From Ramicandelaber brevisporus (Eukaryota; Kickxellomycota; Ramicandelaberales; Ramicandelaberaceae): a stretch of DNA of 39,490 bases. The notes below the pieces were generated by a model. The model ran no database searches, was not told the DNA's origin, and was given only the letters and a program-made list of their open reading frames with translations. The stretch is taken from positions 1,927 to 41,416 of the forward strand of contig MU602853.1 in the NCBI GenBank assembly GCA_025201865.1, written 5' to 3'. A program made the position numbers and the translations under genes. Every line of letters begins with the position of its first letter. Within the stretch, counting starts at the first letter, position 1. Shown piece after piece: positions 7,638 through 16,740 of the stretch.

Positions 7638-10487
7638 ATGAACAGCACCGCGCGTCCACACCAGCAGCAGCAGCAGCACGCGAGACAGCACGGTGCTACC
7701 AAGCACCAACAAGCACACCAACAGGCACAGCAGCAGCAACCGATGGCTAGTGGTGGTGGTGGTGGTGGTGGTGGTGGTAGCAGTTCACGTGTCAAGAAGG
7801 TGTCAAGGCTGGATATCGTTCAGCAAATCCGGGCTGGAGACGACGAGGACGCAGAGCAGATTGACGATCCAAGCAGATCTCGTAGTAAGAGAAAAGAGCG
7901 TGAGCGTAAAGAACTCATTGATTCATGGCAAAAGACTCAGTCTGCAATGAGGAAGCAAATGCAGAATGAATATGGTATGGCCTATGAACACCCTCAGGGC
8001 TATAATCCAAGTGGACAGCATGTAGTACAAAATGGTGGCTATGGAAATGTTCATCCTCAGCAGCAGCAGCAGCAGCAGCAATATCAGCAACAACAGTATC
8101 AGCAACAACAGCAATATCAACAACAACAGCAGCAATATCAAGCTGGCTATAATAACAATAGTGGAGCGTATCCAGAATCGCCTCGTCCCACTTCAATTGC
8201 ATTCCCTGATATGCCACCACATATTCAGCAGCAGCAGTATCGTGGTGATAGATATGGTAATGGTCATAACACTGCTATTACTGATATGAACATGCTGGCT
8301 CAACAAACTGCTCACATGTCGATTAGAAATGGATACTCATCTCCTGAGCAGTATACTCCGCCAGTCACAAATACTAGCACTAGAAATGGAAAATATACAG
8401 TTAGAAATGTTACAGTCATTCCCAGTGACAGTGAGAGTGATAATGAGAATAATGTCGATAGTGATAGTGATACTGGATCATCGGATGCTAGTGAAGGCAG
8501 ACCTGGCCAGAAATTAACTTTTGAAAAGAGCAATAAAAGCAAGAGTAAGACCAAGAGTAAGAGTAAGACCAAGAAGAACACTGTCAACAACACTGTCAAC
8601 AACACCAATGTCAATACTAATATGTTCACCAATCAGACTATGAGTAGACCACGTGTATCATCCAATACCTCATCATCTGTAGCAACAAAGTCTCGCACCT
8701 CTTCTGGCAGTGACCCTGTTCCCACTCTGCCTTTGCCCGTTGGATTCAACTCTATGCAGCAGCAACAGCAGCAACAACAGCAGCAGAACAATCATTATCA
8801 ACAGCGTCAACACCGCCCCAGTTACGCAGCCAGCTCTCGTTCATCGACATACTCTTCAGCGTCATCCAGCTCAGTCCCATACATTCCTCCATTCTCCAAC
8901 TCATCTAGACCTGGATCAGCCCTCAGAATGCATTCATCTCCTGGAGGCAGTCAAAGCAATAGCTATGATGAACTTCCAATGCCATTTGCTGAAAAGCGCA
9001 GTTCAAGTCAAAGCTATTCTCCTCCAATTAGCGAAGGCAGTCCTCTTCGTAATAACTTTGATGACAGAATGACTATTCCTCAGCCTCCATTTACTAATCC
9101 GAGACGTTCCCACTCGTTTGATAACATCAGTGACACTGCCTCTCTCAACAATGGCAATTCATCACATCAGCATCAGCAACAGCAGTCCCGTCGTCATCCA
9201 CTCGCTACTGAGTACATTCAGTCTGAAAATGCAGATGGAATCTTACTGCCACCTCAGCCAATGTTTGTCGGAGAGAATCAACGTACCAGATCTGGTTCGC
9301 CTTCTCCATCTGGTTCACCCTCCATGCAAACTCGCCATATTATTCCAGTTGGCGCAGTTCCATCCGCTGATTATGCCTACAATGGATACAGTAACAACAA
9401 TGGTCATGGCAATAATAATGAGGATGAGTTATTAATGGGACCAAATGCTGCATTTATGAGACCACGCTCAAACTCTGCTCATTCTGAAAATAGCAACAAT
9501 AACCGCGCATCCATCTACAGCACCATCAACTATACTCCAGCCACTTCTGGCGCTCCAATGGCCCCCGTAAACTCAGTTGCAAGCCAAGCACGTCAGCACC
9601 ATCAACACTTGATTCAGCAACAACAGCCAGCGAATGGATCGCATTTGATTACTGAAGGATTGGCTGCATTGGCTGGACGCACTCGTAAAATCGATCCAGC
9701 TGCAGTGGCTTCAGCTGGCCGTCCTTTACTCAGCTTAATTCCAGACGAGAAGCCAAAGTTCTCTTCGACTTCTCTTCCAAACCCCCATATGCATCATGTA
9801 CTCAATGGCAAGAGTGTTAACTTCACCAGTGCCTATGCATCTTCATCTCAATTGTCACCATCTACCACCAACCCTTCTCAGCCGGCTGGTTCGCGCCAAT
9901 CTATCATTCATCATCAGCAGCAACAACAGTCCGCTCACATCCGTACTCAGTCTGGAACCCCTCTTCCTGCATCTTCAACTGTCCCGACACGCCGTTTCCC
10001 TGGTGTCCAATCTTCTGCTGCAGCTGCCAACCGCCATTCAATGCTCATGATTCCTCAGCAGCAACTACATCAGCAACAGCAGCCGATCCATGTTCAACCA
10101 CAGCCACGCAACACTTACCCCCAGCCACAGTCACAGTCACAGTCACAGCAGTATCCCCAAGCTCATGTTCCAATCATGCGCTCAACTCGCGTCAATGGCA
10201 ATGGCGGTAACGGTGCTAGTGGAGGAGCTCCGTCTGGCAGCACTTATCTTGGCTCGCAAATGACTCACCATGGAATGCGTCCTGGAGCAAGCTTAACTTC
10301 GCCTGCGATTGCCTCTTCTTCGTCTCATCAGCGTGCGCCAATTCCTCGTCATTTCCAACCTCAACAGGCACCACAGATGCATCCACAAATGCAGCAACAG
10401 CATCAAACTGTGATGCAGGCTCGACTGATCAATCAGCATCAACAACAGCGTCCAGTTAGCACGGTTGGATATCCACATATTTACTAG
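7638..10487 (+). CDS. Large low-complexity Q/S/N-rich protein, unknown function
   Basis: A 949-residue protein with no domain I recognise. Seen: several Q/H-rich runs (near the start, around 140-180, around 380, and in the C-terminal third); a nine-glycine run at 39-47; a more ordered, conserved-looking stretch at about 50-120 (VKKVSRLDIVQQIRAG, then a basic SKRKERERKELIDSW helix); an acidic Ser/Asp patch; a Lys/Ser repeat (KSKSKTKSKSKTKK); and many SP/TP and RSxS sites. The second ordered island, roughly 690-730, includes EGLAALAGRTRKIDPAAV. The start is the first ATG, at 7638. Inference: an intrinsically disordered, prion-like protein, possibly a regulator or scaffold of RNA granules or polarity; nothing in the sequence decides this. 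Codon bias and length support a real gene. Confidence 0.8.
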   Translation: MNSTARPHQQQQQHARQHGATKHQQAHQQAQQQQPMASGGGGGGGGGSSSRVKKVSRLDIVQQIRAGDDEDAEQIDDPSRSRSKRKERERKELIDSWQKTQSAMRKQMQNEYGMAYEHPQGYNPSGQHVVQNGGYGNVHPQQQQQQQQYQQQQYQQQQQYQQQQQQYQAGYNNNSGAYPESPRPTSIAFPDMPPHIQQQQYRGDRYGNGHNTAITDMNMLAQQTAHMSIRNGYSSPEQYTPPVTNTSTRNGKYTVRNVTVIPSDSESDNENNVDSDSDTGSSDASEGRPGQKLTFEKSNKSKSKTKSKSKTKKNTVNNTVNNTNVNTNMFTNQTMSRPRVSSNTSSSVATKSRTSSGSDPVPTLPLPVGFNSMQQQQQQQQQQNNHYQQRQHRPSYAASSRSSTYSSASSSSVPYIPPFSNSSRPGSALRMHSSPGGSQSNSYDELPMPFAEKRSSSQSYSPPISEGSPLRNNFDDRMTIPQPPFTNPRRSHSFDNISDTASLNNGNSSHQHQQQQSRRHPLATEYIQSENADGILLPPQPMFVGENQRTRSGSPSPSGSPSMQTRHIIPVGAVPSADYAYNGYSNNNGHGNNNEDELLMGPNAAFMRPRSNSAHSENSNNNRASIYSTINYTPATSGAPMAPVNSVASQARQHHQHLIQQQQPANGSHLITEGLAALAGRTRKIDPAAVASAGRPLLSLIPDEKPKFSSTSLPNPHMHHVLNGKSVNFTSAYASSSQLSPSTTNPSQPAGSRQSIIHHQQQQQSAHIRTQSGTPLPASSTVPTRRFPGVQSSAAAANRHSMLMIPQQQLHQQQQPIHVQPQPRNTYPQPQSQSQSQQYPQAHVPIMRSTRVNGNGGNGASGGAPSGSTYLGSQMTHHGMRPGASLTSPAIASSSSHQRAPIPRHFQPQQAPQMHPQMQQQHQTVMQARLINQHQQQRPVSTVGYPHIY

Positions 10488-10543
10488 ACTTTAACAATTC
10501 ATTACAGGTTATTCTTTATTTTACTATTTTACACTTTATCATC

Positions 10544-10590
10544 ACTCATTCATTCATTCATTTGTTCGTTCACTTGTTCGTTCGTTCGTT
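10544..10590 (+). repeat. TTCA/TTCG tetranucleotide microsatellite
   Basis: Runs of CATT and GTTC tetranucleotides in the 3' flank of the Q-rich gene, not coding. Similar four-base repeats recur in other flanks of this window. Confidence 0.8.
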
Positions 10591-10656
10591 TCCAACTTTA
10601 TTTAAAACACAATTTCGCGTCGTCTCATGTTTACTCATCCTTAAACGTGCTCTAGA

Positions 10657-10662
10657 AATAAA
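10657..10662 (+). terminator. Possible AATAAA polyadenylation signal, Q-rich gene
   Basis: An AATAAA hexamer 170 nt after the stop of the Q-rich gene. It is the only canonical hexamer in the 405-bp gap before the next gene. Confidence 0.3.
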
Positions 10663-10770
10663 TGAGCGAATATCGGAGAATAATCAACATTAATCCCCGC
10701 TCCTCAGTTGCTTCGGAGTATTGTTCTGTGCCCACTGTTGAGAGATGCAGCACCGGGTACTTTTGGTACT

Positions 10771-10820
10771 CTTGGCATGCTTGGCATACTTGGCATACTT
10801 GGCGCTGCTGACCCTATAAA
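10771..10820 (+). promoter_or_regulatory. 9-bp direct repeats followed by a TATA box
   Basis: Three to four head-to-tail copies of CTTGGCATA (10771-10806, the last degenerate) sit just upstream of CTATAAAG (about 10813-10820), which is about 75 nt before the F-box gene's ATG at 10893. The layout fits an upstream activating element next to a TATA box. The binding factor is unknown. Confidence 0.45.
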
Positions 10821-10892
10821 GATCTGACAATCTGTTTGCTCTACTCTGTCGACTACGAAACACGAACACACACCAACTGCTCGACAACCGCC

Positions 10893-12492
10893 ATGACTCA
10901 ACAGGCAACTTTTCTTCAGCACACTGTATCTGTCTTCCGCCTCTTTCACTTGCCGGAAGAGCTTATTGAGCTAGTCCTCAGCTATCTAAACCAGGCTGGA
11001 TTGGACCATTTCCATACTGCTTTTGGCGAGAGTGTATTATGGAAACGCCTCCGGCACAAGACTTTTCTGCTTGGCTATTACACTTCCAGGAATGTGGTCG
11101 AGTCTGATGGCTTTCCAGAGAATATTGGACGGTTTGTTCGAAAGCTGGTTGCTTTGGATATGCTTTCGTTCGCCTCGCTCAATCTCCCAGCCCGCTTTCC
11201 GTCATGTCGTGTCATTGTACTCACACTCTCCCATTGCCCAGACATTGTGTTCCAAGAGTATCTAGGCAGTATGCGTAATCTACAGTGCGTCAGATTTGAT
11301 CCAATTAGAGCACCAGTTACAGCATGGACAGTGCGTCAGATTTGATCCAATTAGAGCACCAGTTACAGCATGGAAATCAGCAATTGGATGGATAAATGAT
11401 GATGAAAAGAGTGGCCATGTGGCAATCATTGAGTTTGACATTCGCGTTACTCAAGATAATAGTGCCAATCATTTGCATGAAATATTCAAAACTGTTAAAA
11501 GCCAGCATCTACCACGACTTCGATTTAATATTAATATTATTCCACCAATGGTTGGCGAGCCTGTACTTCAAAAGACGATACCGATGATGTCAAAGTTTAT
11601 GATGAAATACACATCAGAAACAGACTGCATTCGCAACAAACTAGGTGCTTTCTTTGGATCAAACAGCTATAGTAACAACATTAATAACGATCACACTGTT
11701 TTTACACACTTGAAGCACATGGAGCTCTCAGTGTGCTGCGCCACCTCAAATAACCTCAGCATATATCATGGCTACAACTTTAACAGCTCCCGTCCAGAGC
11801 GATTCCCCAAATTGAAGTCGCTATATGTAAACACTATGAACGAAAACATGTGTTTGCTTCAGCCAGAGGAGGGTAGTGTACCAGCAATCACCAAGTTGTT
11901 TACAGTGCCGTGGACAACTGTTACTACTCTTACTATCAAATGCAGGATTACTGATGCAGAAGGGATTGCAGTGGTTCTCAAGCACCTTCCGAATGTTACC
12001 GATTGCACGCTTTTCTTATCAAACTCAACAGTGTTACATGTAAACACGATAATACCACATCTCACACGCGTCAAGTCACTCAAGATTACAATGGCAAAGA
12101 TTGTATACACTCCAACAGCTCAGTCACTTGACTGCCGCTTCCTCAACAAACTATCCATCTCTAGTAAAAATCTCGTCGGTGGTGGTGCGTTTGAGTTCGC
12201 ATTGGATCTTCCCAATCTGAGCACATTAGAGTTGTTTGAGTCTGACTACAGCAGTGCAGAGTTGCAGCCATTCCGCCATAAATGCGCGAGTTCATCGATC
12301 TTTCATATTCAGTTTTATACCACCACGCTTTTTGGTCTTAGCTACGAGCCAGTGGCGGCTCTCGTAGAAATGTTCCCACGCGCAAAGTATCTGACCTTTG
12401 ATTGTGACATTGACGATCTTGTCGAAAAGATGAGAACGGCGTTTCCAAATCATACTATTTATAAGAAATCTAGTCGGTGGGGAATATCATAA
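10893..12492 (+). CDS. F-box/LRR-like protein, frame broken by a 46-bp tandem duplication
   Basis: The first frame (ATG at 10893, stop at 11343) gives 150 residues with an F-box near 17-52 (LFHLPEELIELVLSYLNQAGL). The rest of the protein continues in another frame (from about 11329 to 12492) with leucine-rich, beta/alpha-like repeats. The switch lies exactly at a perfect 46-bp tandem duplication. Counting one copy only, the total length is a multiple of three (517 codons plus stop). Known role: F-box proteins bind Skp1 and bring substrates to SCF ubiquitin ligases; the repeat part would be the substrate reader. No GT-AG intron of 46 nt can be placed within the duplicated unit. As the sequence stands this is a truncated product or pseudogene; an assembly error or a strain-specific mutation are the other options. 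Confidence 0.75.
11282..11374 (+). repeat. Exact 46-bp tandem duplication inside the F-box gene
   Basis: Two perfect copies with period 46 (first starting at 11282/11283, second at 11328/11329). Because 46 leaves remainder 1 on division by 3, the second copy shifts the frame and brings in a stop at 11343-11345. Confidence 0.97.
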
Positions 12493-12772
12493 TCAAAAGC
12501 ACATCTAACTTTCTTTTAATAACTCCTAATTATTCATTTAGCAGTAATAATAGCCACAGATGAGATAAATACTGCTCGTAAACCCATCAGCTGACCAAAC
12601 AGTATTGCTTCAGTGACAATGAACGTGTTTGTTTGTTGTGGTTCCCACACGAAAGGAGGTGACTGGTTTGCTCTCTCTGATCTCAACTACTCGACTGAAG
12701 ATTGACCACTACCACCAACAACAGCAGAACAGAACATAACAGCTGATCTACCCTGCGGTCAGCCAGCCAGAC

Positions 12773-14734
12773 ATGTCGACCGTGAAGATCAAGACAGAGC
12801 CAACAGTAACAGCAACAGCAGTCGACGCGCAAGTCAAACTCGAGCCGAGTCTCTCTACAGCTGATATCAAACTCGAGCAGAACACTTCAGACATTGACAC
12901 CAAAGTTGAGTCTGACAGCGAAGAATGTGACATCAAATCTGAGAATGATGATGATCAGTTCACAATAACTCCCAAAAAGCAGCGGCAGTTAATATGCGAA
13001 CATTCTGGATGTGGTCGTCGTTTCAATACAGCCAGATATCTGAGAAGACATAAACATGAGCACAAGCTCCAAACAGAACTCAATATATTTGGAAATGCTT
13101 ACATTCTGACTCGGCAGTCGTTAAATGATCGATGGTCGTGCCCTATTCAGGATTGTACATCAATATACCAAAGAGCATCGACTGTATATGAGCATATAAG
13201 AACATATCATGGTAGTACTGTGAAGCAGCAGCAACAGCTACAGCCTCAGCCACCAACTCAAGTACCTCAGTGCCAAGTTTATTGCCTTGACGTGGATAGC
13301 TTTCATATGAATGGAATCCGCTGTGGGTATCTTCACACTATTGGAGTGTTCCTGTGTCACGACTGTATGGTGGTGCCGGAATGTCTGCTAACTCATTTGC
13401 AACAGAAACATGCAGTGGATCAGAAATCGGTTGACAGTTCTGCTCTCCCACAAAGTGCACTAACAGCAAATGCCGATCCCAACATTAATCAATACATTAG
13501 CAATCCATATCTCGCATCAGCAATTAGCCATCCGCGTCAACAGCATCATCGGGATATTGTTCGAGGCTGGTTGTGCGTTGCACTTGATTGCGGACATTTT
13601 GGCTATACCGTTAATAGCAGGTGTGAGCACAAAAAACGCCTCCATCAGGGCAAACAGTTAATTACTGTCCCAGCACTCGTGTTGCGATTACCTTATGGAA
13701 AAACACAAACTCTGTGCTTTTTCATTGCTCGGTTGGACAAACTTACTAAGAGTGGCAATCCAGGCAACTCAGTAAGTCAATATAATAGCGAGCATGATGA
13801 AGACGATGTAGATCAGAAAGTAACCACAGAGGCATCCAACCTGAAGCAGCAGTGGCAATGTGAATATCATAATTGTGGACGTTGCTTTGACACGGAAAAT
13901 AAACTTAACAGACATCGGCGCGAACACAAACTTGAAGTTGTGATCAGTGTAAATGGTAACAGTTTCACTCTTAGCCGCCAGTTGTCAGATGATCGATGGA
14001 TATGCCCAATTCCAGATTGCGGGAAAATGTGCGGTGCAATTCGTTCTATATGTTTCCATATTCAAAATGTTCATATTGCATCAATGAAACTAAAGCGTGC
14101 TAATAGTGAGGAAGATAACGCTCAACAGCAGCAAGTTACCAAGAAGATACAGTATGCCATTCGTTATTTAAATGTGGATGCTTTTTATGTTGCTGGTACT
14201 AGATGTGGCTATCATACTACGACTGGATTATTCGTTTGCTACGAATGTAAGTTGGTACCAGAGTGTCTACTCACACACTTACAACAGACACATGGGTATG
14301 ACGAGAAGTCTATTGATAGTGGGATTCTACCAGAGAGTGCTGATAATACTGGAAACGACCCCAATATCAATCAGCACACAAGTAACTCACAAATCGCTGC
14401 AGCAATTCGCAATCCAAATCAACAACATCATCGGGATATTGTTCGAGGTTGGCTGTGCATTACATCTGATTGTGGTTATTGTGGCCATACAACTAAGAGT
14501 AAGAGTAAACATAAAAGCAAGATCCATCAGAACAAACAGTTAGCAACCATCCCAGCACTTGTACTGCGACTACCTTTTGGGAAAACACGAAGCGTGGCCT
14601 TCCTCATTACTCGGCTGGACATCACCGCTGACGACAGTGTCAAAACAAACAATTTGAGGGGTCAACATAATAACAAGTGTGATGATGAAGAGGATGATGG
14701 CGATGAATTAGTGCTGAGTGATTACAGTGATTAA
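12773..14734 (+). CDS. Zinc-finger protein with two copies of a four-finger module
   Basis: A 653-residue protein. Seen: an acidic N-terminus with repeated Lys-x-Glu motifs (K7, K22, K33, K44, K55); module 1 at about 73-322 and module 2 at about 362-615, clearly homologous to each other. Each module has four Cys2His2-type sites: C75/C80/H93/H97, C123/C128/H141/H146, C195/C198/H208/H213 and C268/C273/H286/H291 in the first; C363/C368/H381/H385, C411/C416/H429/H434, C489/C492/H502/H507 and C562/C567/H580/H585 in the second. Shared blocks include HHRDIVRGWLC and PALVLRLP[YF]GKT. The C-terminus is acidic. Finger 3 faintly resembles the OrsD/DUF3505 pattern, but I would not assign it. Likely role, inferred: a nuclear DNA-binding regulator under SUMO control. 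The family itself is not one I recognise. Confidence 0.85.
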   Translation: MSTVKIKTEPTVTATAVDAQVKLEPSLSTADIKLEQNTSDIDTKVESDSEECDIKSENDDDQFTITPKKQRQLICEHSGCGRRFNTARYLRRHKHEHKLQTELNIFGNAYILTRQSLNDRWSCPIQDCTSIYQRASTVYEHIRTYHGSTVKQQQQLQPQPPTQVPQCQVYCLDVDSFHMNGIRCGYLHTIGVFLCHDCMVVPECLLTHLQQKHAVDQKSVDSSALPQSALTANADPNINQYISNPYLASAISHPRQQHHRDIVRGWLCVALDCGHFGYTVNSRCEHKKRLHQGKQLITVPALVLRLPYGKTQTLCFFIARLDKLTKSGNPGNSVSQYNSEHDEDDVDQKVTTEASNLKQQWQCEYHNCGRCFDTENKLNRHRREHKLEVVISVNGNSFTLSRQLSDDRWICPIPDCGKMCGAIRSICFHIQNVHIASMKLKRANSEEDNAQQQQVTKKIQYAIRYLNVDAFYVAGTRCGYHTTTGLFVCYECKLVPECLLTHLQQTHGYDEKSIDSGILPESADNTGNDPNINQHTSNSQIAAAIRNPNQQHHRDIVRGWLCITSDCGYCGHTTKSKSKHKSKIHQNKQLATIPALVLRLPFGKTRSVAFLITRLDITADDSVKTNNLRGQHNNKCDDEEDDGDELVLSDYSD

Positions 14735-15052
14735 GATGATATCCATTAGTCCGAATATAATCCGCTGTCGCAATCATTAAAATATAACATAGTTAGTATG
14801 CCACTACCTGTTGATTCCGACTATTGACTTCTTTTAATTAACTCGTCGTTTGTTCACCTTTCCAAGTTCCCTTCCTCTCCTTTTTTCTTAACGATATCGA
14901 TGTTTTGTCATTTGTCTGAGATGCTACTTTTGGCTTCTCTGATTTGCACATTGTGGCATCTGCCGCGACATCTGGCATTATTATAGCTCAAATCTCTTAA
15001 TTGGAGCAAAGTAGCGGCTTTGAAATGATGATTATGAGGACTAGGAATATGT
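14735..15052. other. Spacer between convergent zinc-finger and GH25-like genes
   Basis: 318 bp between two stop codons. It is AT-rich at the left, with pyrimidine runs near 14865-14890. I see no gene or RNA in it; it should hold both 3' ends. Confidence 0.5.
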
Positions 15053-15739
15053 TTAATTACCACGTGCAAAAGTCTTGAGATCGTTGGACACGCCTCTGAA
15101 TGAAACCTCGTCGGGATTCGTATTGTGGTTGACGATCTGCATGAAGGTTGGGGCTCTCCAGCCGGCGGGAGAAGGACCAGGAGTTGGCGTATCAATGACA
15201 ACCCACAGTGGGTTTCTTGTACCGAACGAGGCATTGTTACCAGTGCACTCAGTCCACCATTTGGCGGTGGTGCGGATAACAGGGTAGCGGTTAGTACGCA
15301 TGCGATAGGTCTCGCTGAAACCGTGGATCCAGGCCACCATATCAGACGGGTTCAAGCCGTAGCACGATGGACCACTTGGATTATGGTTCAAGTACAGTGC
15401 GCCTGGGAGCGTCATACCGTCAGGGATCCAACGGCCACCGTTGTCCACAAAATAGTTGGCTTGTACTGGGCCAGGGCTCTGGATTGGAACGGCAGTGTGG
15501 TACGCGCCGCGAAGCAGGCCAGCCTTGGCGGCGTTGTTGTATTGCATACTAAACGACGGGCTCTTGGGGCTCATACCACCGGTTGCCTTGACATACGCAA
15601 ATTTCACTCCGCTGGACATGGCTTGAGCGAAGTTGGCATTTGCCTGGCTTTCGTCGACGGCAAGACCCTTGGTGAAATCTTGCGCGGCAGCAAGGGAGCC
15701 AAGAGCAGCAAGGGCAGCAATAGAGGCAGTGAAACGCAT
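15053..15739 (-). CDS. Secreted GH25 lysozyme-fold protein lacking catalytic acids
   Basis: A 228-residue protein with a clear signal peptide (MRFTASIAALAALGSLAAAQ) and a mature part of about 208 residues, the usual length of a Chalaropsis-type GH25 muramidase domain. Family landmarks are easy to follow: FAYVKAT at 47-53, RGAYH at 77-81, QANYF, and the HNPSGPSCYGL block at 119-129. The catalytic positions are changed: the first-strand Asp of 'GIDVS' is Ala27; the 'DIEHN' pair reads YLNHN, so Asp becomes Tyr116 and Glu becomes Asn118; the C-terminal 'DxDxF' Asp appears to be Val212; and the Glu of 'KATEG' is Gly54. By alignment from memory of the motifs, this should not hydrolyse peptidoglycan. 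It may bind a glycan instead. It is divergent from tyrosinase 1, and a longer open frame upstream is rejected in favour of the signal-peptide ATG. Confidence 0.88.
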   Translation of the reverse strand: MRFTASIAALAALGSLAAAQDFTKGLAVDESQANANFAQAMSSGVKFAYVKATGGMSPKSPSFSMQYNNAAKAGLLRGAYHTAVPIQSPGPVQANYFVDNGGRWIPDGMTLPGALYLNHNPSGPSCYGLNPSDMVAWIHGFSETYRMRTNRYPVIRTTAKWWTECTGNNASFGTRNPLWVVIDTPTPGPSPAGWRAPTFMQIVNHNTNPDEVSFRGVSNDLKTFARGN

Positions 15740-16740
15740 GTTTGGCAAAGAATAAAAGCTGCAACTGTGTGGGAGGAAAGACGTGAAGAGAGCAATGAAA
15801 AGTATGCCGAGCAAAGAAGAGTAAGTGCGACGCAACGGGGGGGGAGGGACACGCCTTTTAAGCAAAATACGGTGTGTACAATTGAGCAAAGAAAGAGAAG
15901 AAGCAAAGCAACGAATAAGGAGGGAGGACAGACATATTGGGACAACGAGTAGCAGATGCAAATCATCGCGCAAACTGTGGGAATAAAATGAAGGTAAAGG
16001 AGTGTAGTTCAGTAAGCCGATTATGTGTGCAATCGCCGCTAATATGATCCCTTCTCTCTTTTGACCTCTTGGGTTTTTAAGGGGAATGCAAGAAATGCTG
16101 TGAACATTCGAGTTTGTAGTATCATGTCCTGAGCAAAAGTTGAGGCTGACTGACGAGAGGGCGGGTGGGCAGATATTGATCCTCTGTGAGTATGTGAGCA
16201 AAAGAGGAGAGTTCAAGCGCAACAAGAGACTGCAGATACTGTGGATAGCTGCACTTTCAATTACATTCTCCCTTTTGAGTCCTGGTCGATTTATTCAAGA
16301 CCAAATCGTCTTAAATAGAATTATATTTGTAACACAAGTAGATTGATCGAATGTAATTTAATTGGTGGATTGCGTCGATTGGTTAGAATTTTTCAGCCAC
16401 ACTCCAAAAAGAACAACAACAACTGTGATGGATCGAGTGTTGGACTGTTCAGCCCACAACAACGGCTTCTCCGCTTCTTGGACATTACAACCAGTGCCAA
16501 AGTTCTACTCTTATTCCCTTCCCTTCCTTCCTTTTCCCTGTTCGATCATATATCCTCCCGCAACCTACTATTTTCTTCTTCTAACAATTGAACAAGTCGT
16601 ACTGCAAGGTCGGTTCCCCCTTGTTCGTCTTTCTTCTTTTTTTTTGTTTGTTCTTACGGTCAACTCTATTAACCTTCCTATCTATCTATTTCTCTCTCTC
16701 TTCTACTTCGCTTTCTACAGCAATAAAAAAGAAATCACTA
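15740..16740. promoter_or_regulatory. Divergent spacer, GH25-like gene / tyrosinase 1
   Basis: A 1-kb region between two secreted-protein genes. A CTTAAAAG motif on the minus strand (about 15855-15862) lies about 120 bp before the GH25-like ATG and could be its TATA element. The tyrosinase side has a long CT/T-rich leader (about 16500-16725). Open frames crossing it have no domain and are judged shadows. Confidence 0.4.

Noticed and set aside
11282-11374. The 46-bp repeat as an intron
   Set aside because: An intron of 46 nt that restores the frame would need AG followed by GT inside the repeated unit; the unit contains no AGGT, so no GT-AG intron of that length fits.
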